DNA from: Streptomyces albicerus
GTDB taxonomy: Bacteria > Actinomycetota > Actinomycetes > Streptomycetales > Streptomycetaceae
Length of the DNA: 59,799 bases
Direction of reading: 5' to 3'
Assembly: GCF_008905045.1 (NCBI RefSeq)
Contig: NZ_VWMY01000003.1
Span: forward strand, 198,276-258,074
Part shown: in pieces, positions 23,909 through 32,892 of the stretch
How positions within the stretch are numbered: the first letter of the stretch is position 1
How the letters are laid out: the number at the start of each line of letters is the position of its first letter
The notes under the pieces: model-generated
Database searches by the model: none
What the model saw: the letters and a program-made list of their open reading frames with translations, nothing else
What the model was told of the DNA's origin: nothing
Translations under genes and position numbers: made by a program

Positions 23909-25384
23909 ATGACGCCGGCGGTGGACCCGGATCGCTCGGAGTGGGACGTGATCGTCCTCGGCGGCGCGGCCGCGGGTGAGAACGCCGCTCAGTACGCGAG
24001 CCAGTACTCCGGCCTGTCCGCGGTGCTCGTGGAGAGCAGCCTGCTCGGCGGCGAGTGCTCGTACTGGGCGTGCATGCCCAGCAAGGCACTGCTGCGGCCC
24101 GTGGAGGTGGTGGACGCCGCCGCCCACCTGTCCGGAGTATCGGCACAGCTGGACCCCGCCGGGGCACTCGACCGGCGCGACCGTGTGATCAACGGCTTGG
24201 ACGACAGTTCCCAGGTGGCCTGGGCGCTGGACACCGGGATCGACGTGGTACGCGGCTATGGGCGGCTGGCCGGTGAACGCACCGTCGCGGTGAGCCGGCC
24301 GGACGGTTCGACCAGGACGCTGACGGCCAGGCATGCCGTTGTCATCGACACCGGTTCCTGTCCGGCCGTACCGGACGTTCCGGGACTGCGCGCCGCACTG
24401 CCGTGGACCTCACGCGATGTGACCACGATGCGCGAAGTGCCGCGTCGGGTGGTCATTCTGGGCGGCGGCGTGGTCGCCTGCGAGGCGGCCACCTGGCTGC
24501 ACGGGCTGGGCGTCGCCGAGGTGACGGTCGTCCATCGTGGCGAGCAACTGCTGGCCCGGCAGGAGCCGTTCGCGGGTGAGCTCGTCGGTGAGGAGTTGCG
24601 GGACGGTGGCGTGCGGCTGTGCCTCGGACGCCGCATGTCCCAGGTGAAGCGGTCCGACGCCCGTGACACGGGCCAGGGCCTGGTACACGGCGGCGAGGTG
24701 AGCGTGACACTCGATGACGGCACGGTCATCGTGGCCGACGAGGTCGTCGTGGCCGCCGGGCGCACCCCGAACACCGAGGACATCGGCTTGGAGACCGTCG
24801 GCCTCTCCCCCGGCGGGTACCTCGACGTCGATGACCACCAGGGTGTGGAGGGGGTGGCCGGCAGCTGGCTCTACGCCATCGGCGACGTGTGCGGTCGGGC
24901 ACTCCTCACCCACATGGGCAAGTACCAGGCCCGTATCGCCGGAGAGGTCATCGCGGCACGAGCCGACGGCTCCGCCGACCTGCCGTCCGCCGCGGCCGGA
25001 CACCTCGGGCTGCCACAGGTCACCTTCACCAACCCCGAGGTCGGCAGCGCCGGCAGGACCGAGCAGCAGGCGCGCGACGCGGGTATCGATGTCGAGGTCG
25101 TCGAGTACGACCTGGGCGCGCTCGCCGGAACCTATGTGATGCGTGCGGACTATCGCGGCCGGGCCAAACTCGTCATCGACCGCACCGATGACGTGGTCGT
25201 GGGGGCGACGTTCGTCGGCGCCGGCATCGCCGAACTCGTGCACTCGGCGACCACGGCGATCGTGGGGCGCGTCCCCCTGTCGACTCTGTGGCACGTCGTG
25301 CCCAGCTATCCCACAGCCAGCGAGATCTGGCTACGCCTCCTGGAGACACTCCGCTCACAGCGCCACGCGGCACACGGGAAGTGA
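23909..25384 (+). CDS. FAD-dependent pyridine-nucleotide disulfide oxidoreductase (MerA/Lpd-like)
   Basis: A 491-residue flavoprotein with FAD motif VIVLGGAAAGENAA, redox-active Cys50 and Cys55 (GGECSYWACMPSK), NAD(P) motif VVILGGGVVACEAA and the ATG-like YAIGDVCG motif. Where lipoamide dehydrogenases have His-Pro-Thr...Glu near the C-terminus, this protein has Tyr (PSYPTASE), which resembles mercuric reductases. It lacks the extra C-terminal cysteine pair and the N-terminal metal-binding domain of true MerA. Substrate unknown. Start ATG 23909 has GGGGAGG upstream; no mer genes flank it. Confidence 0.88.
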   Translation: MTPAVDPDRSEWDVIVLGGAAAGENAAQYASQYSGLSAVLVESSLLGGECSYWACMPSKALLRPVEVVDAAAHLSGVSAQLDPAGALDRRDRVINGLDDSSQVAWALDTGIDVVRGYGRLAGERTVAVSRPDGSTRTLTARHAVVIDTGSCPAVPDVPGLRAALPWTSRDVTTMREVPRRVVILGGGVVACEAATWLHGLGVAEVTVVHRGEQLLARQEPFAGELVGEELRDGGVRLCLGRRMSQVKRSDARDTGQGLVHGGEVSVTLDDGTVIVADEVVVAAGRTPNTEDIGLETVGLSPGGYLDVDDHQGVEGVAGSWLYAIGDVCGRALLTHMGKYQARIAGEVIAARADGSADLPSAAAGHLGLPQVTFTNPEVGSAGRTEQQARDAGIDVEVVEYDLGALAGTYVMRADYRGRAKLVIDRTDDVVVGATFVGAGIAELVHSATTAIVGRVPLSTLWHVVPSYPTASEIWLRLLETLRSQRHAAHGK

Positions 25385-25516
25385 GACGCCTCGGACTCGA
25401 ACGGCCGAGAGCGTGCGTCGTCGGAGAGTGAGGAGAGTGAGCGGCGTGGCCTTGATCCCGTTCCTACTCCGGGGTCCCGCCGTCCTTCTGCGGAGTCCCG
25501 CCGCGCGCCGCGCTGG

Positions 25517-25936
25517 TCAGGCCGGCATCGCTTCGCGGACCTTGGCGGTGTCCACGAACTGTTCGAAGCGGACGATCAGGCCGCCGCGGACGACGAAGTG
25601 GTGGGCGACACGGACGTTGATGTCCTTGCCGGTGGCCTTGTTGGTGGCGGTGTAGCGGGCCAGGACCACGACGTTCTCGCCGTCGACGACGTAGGTGTCG
25701 TCGTGGGCGGTCCAGTCGTCCCACTCCTTGCCCAGCTGCTCCATCACGTTGGCGGTGACGCCGTCCGGGGTGCGGTAGGTGCCGGCCAGGGGGAAGCCGG
25801 CCATCTCGGTCCATTCCACGTCGTCGGCCAGGGTGGCCCGCAGGGCTTCGAGGTCTCCGTGAGCGGAGGCGAGGTACTGGCGCCGCACCACGTCGGCGGG
25901 GGCGGTGGAGGTGTGGAAGCCGGTCGTCTCGTTCAT
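25517..25936 (-). CDS. SnoaL/NTF2-like protein
   Basis: A 139-residue protein with the compact cone fold pattern of SnoaL-like polyketide cyclases and related NTF2 proteins (VRRQYLASAHGDLEALRATLADDVEWTE is the opening helix and strand region). Members act as cyclases, hydrolases or ligand binders, and many have unknown roles. It is the last gene of a leftward group MarR, DsbA-like, MBL-like, SnoaL-like. The function within that group is unknown. Confidence 0.78.
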   Translation of the reverse strand: MNETTGFHTSTAPADVVRRQYLASAHGDLEALRATLADDVEWTEMAGFPLAGTYRTPDGVTANVMEQLGKEWDDWTAHDDTYVVDGENVVVLARYTATNKATGKDINVRVAHHFVVRGGLIVRFEQFVDTAKVREAMPA

Positions 25937-26088
25937 GGGGAGGGCGGCCTTTCTGGTGAGCCGGGGTGCCGGGGCACGCAAAAAACAGCGAGAGAGCGCA
26001 GGTAGTACGGGCGAGGGCTCGGTGACGTGTCGCGATCCGGTGCCGGGCGATCGGGGGGATGCCCGGCACCGGACCACGAAAGGGTGTG

Positions 26089-26895
26089 TCAGCCCCAGCT
26101 CATCTCGCCCTTGGCGACCTTGGCACCGATCTGTGCGGCGATGAGCATGCCGGCGTCCGGGTAGCGGGCGACCAGCGCGCCGGTGAGGGCCTCACCGGTG
26201 TCGGCCTTGGCGGCTTCGGCCTCGAACGCGGTGAGGTAGTCGCGGGTGTAGACGATCGGGCTCGCGTCCAGGGTGTCGGTGGGCAGCCGGTGGCCGGGGA
26301 CGGCGAACGCGGGGTCCAGGGCCGTCATCTCGTCGAGCAGCTCGATCCACACGGCGCGGTCCTCGGGCTTGGGCGTGTCGGCGACCCAGACGTGCTCGTT
26401 CTGGAAGAGCAGTACGCCGCCGACGATCGCCCGATGCTCGGCCTGCCACAGGTAGTGCCGGTCGGACAGGCCGGGGCGGCCGCCCTTGAGCTGGAACACG
26501 TGGCCCTCGAAGGTGATGTCGCCGGCCAGTTCGGCGAGCTCGACCAGGCGGGTGGGGCGGTTGACGCCGACCGGCTCCCACGCCTTGAGCTTGCCCTCGT
26601 ACGCGGCCTGGATGTGCTCGATCACCAGCGGAGTGGCGACCAGCTCGGCCTCGGGGAAGGCGTCCGCGATCACCTCGGCGCCCCAGTAGAAGTCGGGGTC
26701 GGCGTGGCTGATGAAGACCTTGGTCAGTGTCTTGCCGGAGTCGAGGATCTCGGCGACCAGGCGGTGCCCGTCGGCACGCGTGAACCCGGCATCGATCAGG
26801 AACGCCTGCTCCTCGCCCGTGATCAGGGTGGCGGTCTTGTTCTTGGAGCCGACGGGGAAGTCCAGGTCGATGACCTTGAAGTCGAGGGTGCTCAT
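26089..26895 (-). CDS. MBL-fold hydrolase-like protein
   Basis: A 268-residue metallo-beta-lactamase-fold protein. The fold is indicated by the TLITGEEQAFLIDAGFT strand pair, the metal loop and VADTPKPED. The metal motif reads FISHADPDFYWG rather than HxHxDH, so two of the usual histidines are missing; related proteins with an HxDPD motif exist, but catalytic competence is uncertain. AVPGHRLP supplies a later histidine. It follows the DsbA-like gene on the same strand, after an 83-base gap with a 24-bp tandem repeat. Confidence 0.8.
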   Translation of the reverse strand: MSTLDFKVIDLDFPVGSKNKTATLITGEEQAFLIDAGFTRADGHRLVAEILDSGKTLTKVFISHADPDFYWGAEVIADAFPEAELVATPLVIEHIQAAYEGKLKAWEPVGVNRPTRLVELAELAGDITFEGHVFQLKGGRPGLSDRHYLWQAEHRAIVGGVLLFQNEHVWVADTPKPEDRAVWIELLDEMTALDPAFAVPGHRLPTDTLDASPIVYTRDYLTAFEAEAAKADTGEALTGALVARYPDAGMLIAAQIGAKVAKGEMSWG

Positions 26896-26929
26896 GGTGA
26901 TTCCTTCGTGGGAGGGGAGGGTTCGAACA

Positions 26930-26974
26930 GGGTGTTGGTGCGAAGAGAGAAGAGGGTGTTGGTGCGAAGAGACA
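26930..26974. repeat. 24-bp direct repeat
   Basis: GGGTGTTGGTGCGAAGAGA occurs at 26930 and again at 26954, giving a 24-bp period, in the gap between the DsbA-like and MBL-like genes. It has no evident hairpin. Confidence 0.75.
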
Positions 26975-26978
26975 GGGG

Positions 26979-27599
26979 TCAGGGCGCGGCGGTCAGCGCG
27001 GCCAGGTGCCGGTCGATCCGGTCGGCGGTGGCATGACCGACGGCCAGGGCCGTGGTGCGGTCGTCCTGGACGGCCAGCAGGGTGGGGAAACTCTGGACGC
27101 CCAGACCGTCCGCCAGCAGGAAGTCGCCCTCCGCGGCGGCGGCCGAACCATGTGCGGTGAACGCGCCGACGACGGTGTCCGGGTCCAGGCCGGCCGCTTC
27201 GGCGACCGCGCGATACGTGGCCGGGTCGGACAGGCTCAGGCCGTCCACGTAGAACGCGTGCTGCAGCGCGGCGGCCAGCTCCACGATGTGGTCGGGCGCG
27301 GCCTGTCGCAACGCGGCCACGCCCCGGGCGGCGGCTTCGGAGTCCATCACGAACGAGCCGTCCTCGATCAGCCGCGCGTAACCGGGCCCGAACTCGACCC
27401 CGGTCAGCTCACTGATCTTGGCGTTGGCGCCCTGGACGTGTCCGAACTCCCGGACCGGCACCCGGCGCGAGCCGGTGAACAGACCGCCGGACACCACTTC
27501 CACGTGCAGGTCGGGATGCCGTCGGACGATCTCGGCCAGGGTCGGTGCGAAACCGTACGACCAGCCGCAGTAGGCGTCGAAGACGTACACGAGCTTCAT
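26979..27599 (-). CDS. DsbA-family thioredoxin-fold protein
   Basis: A 206-residue cytosolic protein of the DsbA/FrnE group. The N-terminus KLVYVFDAYCGWSYGFAP places the active-site loop at residues 10-14, where the usual CxxC is CGWS, so only one thiol remains. The cis-proline element is GVQSFPTLLAV. Such single-cysteine proteins act as thiol isomerases, glutathione- or mycothiol-dependent enzymes. It is the first gene after the MarR gene and has a palindrome in its upstream region that is a likely regulator site. Confidence 0.85.
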   Translation of the reverse strand: MKLVYVFDAYCGWSYGFAPTLAEIVRRHPDLHVEVVSGGLFTGSRRVPVREFGHVQGANAKISELTGVEFGPGYARLIEDGSFVMDSEAAARGVAALRQAAPDHIVELAAALQHAFYVDGLSLSDPATYRAVAEAAGLDPDTVVGAFTAHGSAAAAEGDFLLADGLGVQSFPTLLAVQDDRTTALAVGHATADRIDRHLAALTAAP

Positions 27600-27660
27600 G
27601 AGGGGTGTGCCTCCCGGTTGCGGAACCCGCCTTCCGCGGGCCATTCGCCTGACACAACAG

Positions 27661-27678
27661 TATCTGACTCGTCAGATA
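27661..27678. promoter_or_regulatory. Candidate MarR operator
   Basis: TATCTGACTCGTCAGATA has perfect 8-bp inverted arms around a TC centre, the size and symmetry expected of a MarR-family site. It lies 62 bases upstream of the DsbA-like start and downstream of the MarR gene, so it likely controls the DsbA-MBL-SnoaL group. Confidence 0.65.
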
Positions 27679-27789
27679 TTTCCGCATGGATGAACGCCTC
27701 GACTGGTCGGCTCCTCAACCGAGTGGCCCGGCCACCCGGCCGTTGGCGCCCCGGCTCGGGCGGCGAGGCGGAAGACGGGGCAGGCAGGT

Positions 27790-28284
27790 TCAGCGCAGGC
27801 GCGGCAGGGCGTCGCGGGCCGTCAGGCTCAGCGTCCGCAGGTCGCGCGCGAAGCGCTCCCGGTGCTCCGCGGGCAGCGGGTCCAGAAGGAACCGCTGCAC
27901 GTTCTCCACGTGCAGACGAGCAGCCCGCACCACGGTCTCCTCCCCGAGCGGCGTCACTCTGACCAGCCGTCCCCGGCGGTCGCCCGGATTCTCGTCGCGG
28001 GTCACCAGGCCCGCCGCCTCCATCCGGTCGATCAGCCGTGTCACACCGCCCGTGGTGAGGACCCGCTCCTGGGCGATGGCCCGCATCGACATGCCCGGCT
28101 CTCCGGCCCGGCCCAGGATCAGCAGCACCTCGAACATCAGGTGGCTGATCCCGCACTCCTCCTCTATGGCCCGGCCCAGGATGTACTCCAGCCGGTTCGC
28201 GGCCCCCTGCAACCAGCCGAACGCCAGCACCAGCCCGTCGTTGGCCGCCTGCTCCGCCGTCGTGATCTGCCCGTCCCCGGCCAC
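27790..28284 (-). CDS. MarR-family transcriptional regulator
   Basis: A 164-residue winged-helix protein. The DNA-binding segment MSMRAIAQERVLTTGGVTRL and the wing with DENPGDRRGRLVRVT follow the MarR pattern exactly. It should act as a dimeric repressor that releases DNA on binding a phenolic or oxidant ligand. Downstream on the same strand are DsbA-like, MBL-like and SnoaL-like genes with a fitting palindrome. Confidence 0.93.
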   Translation of the reverse strand: MAGDGQITTAEQAANDGLVLAFGWLQGAANRLEYILGRAIEEECGISHLMFEVLLILGRAGEPGMSMRAIAQERVLTTGGVTRLIDRMEAAGLVTRDENPGDRRGRLVRVTPLGEETVVRAARLHVENVQRFLLDPLPAEHRERFARDLRTLSLTARDALPRLR

Positions 28285-28478
28285 CGACCCGCCTCTCTCA
28301 CCTCAGTCGTGGCGCGGACGCGCCGCCGCCCATCATCCCCCGCGGGCAAGGGCAAGCCGCGTTGGTCCTCCGCTCGACAGGGACCGCCGCGACCGCCAGG
28401 CCGTGCCGTGCCCGCCGAGCTCGCGCGAACGACCGTGGCTGACGTCCGCGCCTAGGCCGAGGCCGAAGCAGGACTTGG

Positions 28479-29645
28479 TCAGGCGTCGATCCCGCCCCGC
28501 TTGACGAGCTGGCTCACGATCACGTTGCGCTGGATCTCGTTGGTGCCCTCGCCGACGATCATCAGCGGTGCGTCGCGGAAGTACCGCTCCACGTCGAACT
28601 CGGTCGAGTAGCCGTAACCCCCGTGAATGCGGACGGAGTTGAGGGCGATCTGCATGGCTGTCTCGGAGGCGAACAGCTTGGCCATGCCCGCCTCCATGTC
28701 CACGCGTCGGCCCGCCTCGGCCTCCCGGGCCGCGTAGAGGGTGAGCTGGCGCGCCGCCGTCAGTGAAGTGGCCATGTCTGCGAGGTAGTTGCCGATCGAC
28801 TGGTGCTGCCAGATGGGCTTGCCGAACGACTCGCGTTCCTGGGCGTAGGCGAGGGCGTCCTCGAACGCCGCCCGGCCAACACCCAGGGCACGGGCGGCCA
28901 CTTGGAGGCGCCCTGTCTCCAACCCCTTCATCATCTGGGCGAACCCTTCCCCCTCGACCCCGCCGAGCAGAGCATCGGCCGGCGCCCGGTGGTCCTCGAA
29001 GGACAACTCGCAGCTCTCGACGCCCTTGTAGCCGAGCTTGGGCAGATCGCGCGAGACAGTCAGGCCGGGCCCGTGTTCCACGAGCAGGATGGAGATGCCC
29101 CTGTGCGCGGGGGCGGCGTCGGGGTCGGTCTTGCACAGCAGGGCGATGAGCCGGGAGCGGCGCGAGTTGGTGATCCATGTCTTCGCCCCGTTGACCACGT
29201 AGCCGTCCGCGTCCCTGCGCGCGACAGTGCGCAGGGACTGCAGGTCCGAACCGCCCCCTGGCTCGGTCAGCGCCATGGTCGCCCGGATCTCACCGGTGGC
29301 CATCCGAGGGAGGTAGCGGCGCTTCTGCTCCTCGGTGCCGAAGTGCAGCAGCAGTTTCGCCACCACGGTGTGGCCGCCCATCGCACCGGCCAGGCTCATC
29401 CAGCCGCGCGCGAGTTCCTCCGTGACGAGCACGTAGCAGGGAACGGAGACCAGGGTGCCTCCGTACTCCTCCGGGATGGCGAGCCCGAAGATGCCGAGCC
29501 TCTTCATCTGCTCGATCAGGGACTCGGGGTAGGTGTCGGCGTGTTCGAGCTCGCGCACGACCGGCCTGACGTCCTTGTCGACGAACTCGTGCACCGTACC
29601 GACGATGAGCTGCTCGTCCTCGGACAGGATGTCGAGAGTGCTCAT
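28479..29645 (-). CDS. Acyl-CoA dehydrogenase
   Basis: A 388-residue flavoenzyme with the family signatures MALTEPGGGSDLQSLRT, WITNSRRS and the C-terminal GEGTNEIQR that supplies the catalytic Glu region. It oxidises an acyl-CoA to the enoyl-CoA. The start is ATG 29645, with AAGGAG upstream, rather than a longer frame. It is downstream of the CoA-transferase gene on the same strand. Together with the LysR gene and a broken hydratase gene, it suggests a small catabolic unit for an organic acid, activated by CoA transfer. Confidence 0.92.
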   Translation of the reverse strand: MSTLDILSEDEQLIVGTVHEFVDKDVRPVVRELEHADTYPESLIEQMKRLGIFGLAIPEEYGGTLVSVPCYVLVTEELARGWMSLAGAMGGHTVVAKLLLHFGTEEQKRRYLPRMATGEIRATMALTEPGGGSDLQSLRTVARRDADGYVVNGAKTWITNSRRSRLIALLCKTDPDAAPAHRGISILLVEHGPGLTVSRDLPKLGYKGVESCELSFEDHRAPADALLGGVEGEGFAQMMKGLETGRLQVAARALGVGRAAFEDALAYAQERESFGKPIWQHQSIGNYLADMATSLTAARQLTLYAAREAEAGRRVDMEAGMAKLFASETAMQIALNSVRIHGGYGYSTEFDVERYFRDAPLMIVGEGTNEIQRNVIVSQLVKRGGIDA

Positions 29646-29732
29646 GCGTGCCGCTCCTTGCGGGATGGGCGAGATGGGCGGGGGCAAGACGGGCGGAACA
29701 GGCGAGACTCGGGACGGGTCTGGTCGAGCGGT

Positions 29733-30932
29733 TCAGATGACGCGGTCGGCCCTCAGGCCGTCGATGTCGGCCGCGCCGTGCCCCAGTTCGGCCAGGATCC
29801 GCTCGGTGTGCTCACCGGCCGAAGGGACAGGGCCCATACGCGGCGCCGTGCCGGCCAGGTCCGCCGGCGGCAGGAGCGCCGACACCACCGCGTCGCCCGG
29901 AATCCGTACGTCCCGCCAGCGGTCCCTGCCACTGAGCACGGGATGCGCGAGGAACTCCTCGATGTCGTTGACCCCGGCGTTGGCGATGCCCGCCGCGTCG
30001 AGCAGTTTCATCACGTGACGGCTGTCCAGGGAACGGAAACGCTCGGCCACGATGGCGTTGAGTTCGTCGCGGTGGGCCACACGGTCGGATCCGGTCGCGA
30101 ACCGTGGATCGTCCGTCAGATCCGGGCGTCCCAGGAACTGCTCGCACAGCGCGGCCCATTCGCGTTCGTTCTGAATCGAGAACAGGACGTCATGGCCGTC
30201 GGCCGCGGTGTAGGCGCCGTACGGGGCGATGGTGGCGTGCTGGGTGCCCACCCGTGGGGGCTGGGTTCCGCCGTAGCGGGTGTAGTAGGCGGGCTGGCTC
30301 ATCCACTCGGCCAGCGCCTCGAACAGCGAGACCTCCACAGCGCGCGCCACTCCCCTGGTCGCCCGTGTGAACAGTGCGGTGAGGATGCCCGAGTAGGCGT
30401 ACATGCCGGCGGCGATGTCGGCGATCGACACTCCGGCCCGGGCGGATCCGTGCTCGTTCCCCGTCAGCGAGACCAGGCCGGTCTGGCACTGCACCAGCAG
30501 GTCGTACGCCTTCCGGTCGGCCCACGGGCCGGATGTGCCGTATCCGGAGATGGTGCACGGGATCAGTGCCGGATGACGCTCTCTGAGCGCCTCGGCACCG
30601 AGCCCCAGCCGGACCGCCGCGCCCGGGGCGAGGTTCTGCACGAACACGTCGGCCCCGCCCAGCAGTTGTTCCAGGATCTCCCGTCCGCGCGCCGATTTCA
30701 GGTCCAGCGTCACGGACTCCTTCGACCGGTTGAGCCACACGAAGTAGCTGGACTCGCCGTGCACCGTGGTGTCGTAACGGCGGGCGAAGTCGCCTCCTCC
30801 GGGCCGCTCCACCTTGATGACCCTGGCCCCGAGGTCGGCGAGCTGGCGGGTGGCGAAGGGGGCGGCCACCGCCTGCTCGACGCTGACGACGGTGATGCCG
30901 GAGAGCGGCAGTTCCGCGGGGGGCTCGGTCAT
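29733..30932 (-). CDS. CaiB/BaiF family CoA transferase (class III)
   Basis: A 399-residue formyl-CoA-transferase-like protein. ADLGARVIKVERPGGGDFAR, LNRSKESVTLDLK and SIADIAAGMYA (with the catalytic Asp) are typical class III features. It transfers CoA between acids without ATP. GGAGGT precedes ATG 30932. It heads a two-gene group with acyl-CoA dehydrogenase and is divergent from a LysR gene that probably regulates both. Confidence 0.92.
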   Translation of the reverse strand: MTEPPAELPLSGITVVSVEQAVAAPFATRQLADLGARVIKVERPGGGDFARRYDTTVHGESSYFVWLNRSKESVTLDLKSARGREILEQLLGGADVFVQNLAPGAAVRLGLGAEALRERHPALIPCTISGYGTSGPWADRKAYDLLVQCQTGLVSLTGNEHGSARAGVSIADIAAGMYAYSGILTALFTRATRGVARAVEVSLFEALAEWMSQPAYYTRYGGTQPPRVGTQHATIAPYGAYTAADGHDVLFSIQNEREWAALCEQFLGRPDLTDDPRFATGSDRVAHRDELNAIVAERFRSLDSRHVMKLLDAAGIANAGVNDIEEFLAHPVLSGRDRWRDVRIPGDAVVSALLPPADLAGTAPRMGPVPSAGEHTERILAELGHGAADIDGLRADRVI

Positions 30933-31061
30933 GCGGTGACCTCCAGAAGCTTTCGTGTCCCGTACCGCGAGTACGAGTACCATCATGTTCGTTCATGACA
31001 GATTGAGTGAAATAGCGATATCTGATGGCACCATGCCCGGTGCGGATGGTGATGGAAACCC

Positions 31062-32015
31062 TTGGACGTCAAGCAGCTCAAAGCGCTCATCACAGTCGCC
31101 GAAGTGGGCAGTGTCACGCGCGCCGCCGAGCTGCTCCACCTGGTGCAGCCCGCCGTCACCCGGCAGATCCGCACCCTGGAGCAGGAGCTCGGTGTTCCGC
31201 TCTTCGAGCGCACCCGGCAGGGCATGCGCCCCACGGAGGCCGGGGCGATCATGGTGGACCGGGCCCGGCGTGCCCTGGGCGAACTGGAGCGGGCCCGCGC
31301 CGAGGTGCAGCCGGCGCCCGGAGTGGTGACCGGCATCGTCACGGTCGGGCTGCTGGAGAGTGCGAGCGATCTGCTGGCGGAACCACTTGTGTCGGCGGTC
31401 GCCCGCGACCACCCGGGTATCGAACTCCGGCTGATGACCGCGTACTCGGGACATCTGCAGCGGTGGCTCGACGACGGGGACCTGGATCTGACTCTCCTCT
31501 ACGACCTGGACAGCACCCCGTCGCTCAACGCCCGCCCGCTGGTGCGGGAGCGCCTCTGGGCGGTCGCTCCGCCGTCGGCCGGGCTGCGGGCGGACCGGCC
31601 GGTGCCGTTCGCGGAGACAGCCGCGCGTCCTCTCGTCATGCCCACGCCGGGTCACGCGCTGCGCAGCCTGATCGACGCCGCGGCGACGCGAGCCGGAGCC
31701 GCACTGGACGTCGCCGTCCAGACCAACTCCATGCGCGTGCAGAAGCAGCTCGTGCTGGCCGGGCACGGCTGGACCGTGCTGCCCGGCGTCGGCATCGCCG
31801 AGGACGTCGCGCGGGGCACTCTGAGCGCCGCGCCGCTGTGCGAACCGGACGTGTGGCGGTCGATCGTCCTCGGCACCCCGAGATCCGGACGGACGCCGCA
31901 GGCGGTGGAGGTCGTCGCCCGGGAACTGGTACGAGGGATCAACTCGGCGATCTCCCAAGGCAGCTGGCCCTCCGCCCAGGCCCAGGGAACCGACGCCCGC
32001 GCGGCGGATGTCTGA
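31062..32015 (+). CDS. LysR-family transcriptional regulator
   Basis: A 317-residue LysR protein. The N-terminal helix-turn-helix is GSVTRAAELLHLVQPAVTRQ, followed by a substrate-binding domain with a periplasmic-binding fold. The start is a TTG at 31062; upstream in frame there is a stop (TGA 31050-31052), and MDVKQLKALITVAE fits LysR N-termini. It is divergent from the CoA-transferase gene, the usual arrangement for target control, and directly precedes the broken hydratase gene. Confidence 0.92.
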   Translation: MDVKQLKALITVAEVGSVTRAAELLHLVQPAVTRQIRTLEQELGVPLFERTRQGMRPTEAGAIMVDRARRALGELERARAEVQPAPGVVTGIVTVGLLESASDLLAEPLVSAVARDHPGIELRLMTAYSGHLQRWLDDGDLDLTLLYDLDSTPSLNARPLVRERLWAVAPPSAGLRADRPVPFAETAARPLVMPTPGHALRSLIDAAATRAGAALDVAVQTNSMRVQKQLVLAGHGWTVLPGVGIAEDVARGTLSAAPLCEPDVWRSIVLGTPRSGRTPQAVEVVARELVRGINSAISQGSWPSAQAQGTDARAADV

Positions 32016-32050
32016 CCGAACGCGTCCCTCTCCTGAAGGACAGAAGGACG

Positions 32051-32560
32051 ATGCAGCCCACCCCACCCCCGCCCAGCTCGTACGTGGAGTCCTGGACCCC
32101 CGGGCCGGTCTCGGACGAAGACCCTCTGCCCGCCGGCCCAGTGGCGGCCCTGTCGGCGGTCCTGAACCTGCCGGACACCGTCGCGAAGACCGGTGACCCG
32201 CTCCCCCCGCTGGGGCACTGGCTCTACTTCCTGCCCTGGCCCGCGCAACGGGAACTCGGAAACGACGGCTACCCGCTGAACGGACACTTCCTGCCGCCCG
32301 TCCCCCACCGCCAGCGCATGTGGGCCGGCGGCCGCTGCTAGATCACCGAGCCGCTCCGCCTCGGCAAACCGGCCGAACGCGTCAGCAGCCTGAGCTCGGT
32401 GACCGCCAAGCACGGCCGCACCGGGGACATGCTGTTCGTCACCGAGCGGCGGGAGTTCCGGCAGCGCGGCCGGACATGCCTGGTGGAGGAACATGACATC
32501 GTCTGCCTCGCCACCCACCGGGAGGCGCAACACGTTACCGCCGAGGTGATGTTGAGGTGA
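32051..32560 (+). pseudogene. Broken FAS1/HTD2-type (MaoC-fold) acyl-CoA hydratase gene with in-frame TAG
   Basis: The frame starts at ATG 32051 and reads VESWTPGPVSDEDPLPAGPV, HWLYFLPWPA, then RQRMWAGGRC before a TAG at 32339-32341 (codon 97). It continues in the same frame with ITEPLRLGKPAERVSS and ends with VEEHDIVCLATHREAQ before TGA 32558-32560. Those segments match one continuous domain of mesaconyl-C4-CoA-hydratase-like proteins, so the stop interrupts a conserved block. The C-terminal half of the usual 270-290 residues is also missing. It would otherwise complete the CoA-transferase and dehydrogenase pathway. Confidence 0.72.
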
Positions 32561-32892
32561 CGTTCGCAGGAACCGGCCGCCGAAAGGTGAACGGACCATG
32601 AGGCGTTCCACCTTTGGGCACCATAAGAAGCACACAGAATACGCACGCGAGGGTCTACTCAGCCGGCGCCAAAAGAAGCCCCGCTCTCCTGTGTGGGCAA
32701 TTTGCAGAATGCGTGCCCATATTCGGGAGGTACCGATGGGCCTGTAACGCGATGGCGGCTGCCTGACGCAGACATACACGGGCCCGCGCCACGACCCGCG
32801 GGCGTGACATGGCAGGAACTCCTGAGAGGCGAGCCCGGAACGGGTTTGCCCCTGCCTCGGCCTGCAAAGTGATGCGTCAAGATTGGATTTCA
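32561..32892. other. Intergenic region without recognised gene
   Basis: These 332 bases follow the broken hydratase gene. They have lower G+C than neighbouring genes in the first half and contain no convincing ribosome site followed by a biased frame. The open frame from 32809 that reaches the next gene lacks a ribosome site at its first ATG. Confidence 0.4.

Noticed and set aside
32339..32341. TAG in the hydratase gene as a recoded amber (pyrrolysine) codon
   Set aside because: No pyl genes are visible, the family has an ordinary residue here, and the gene is also truncated at its C-terminus.
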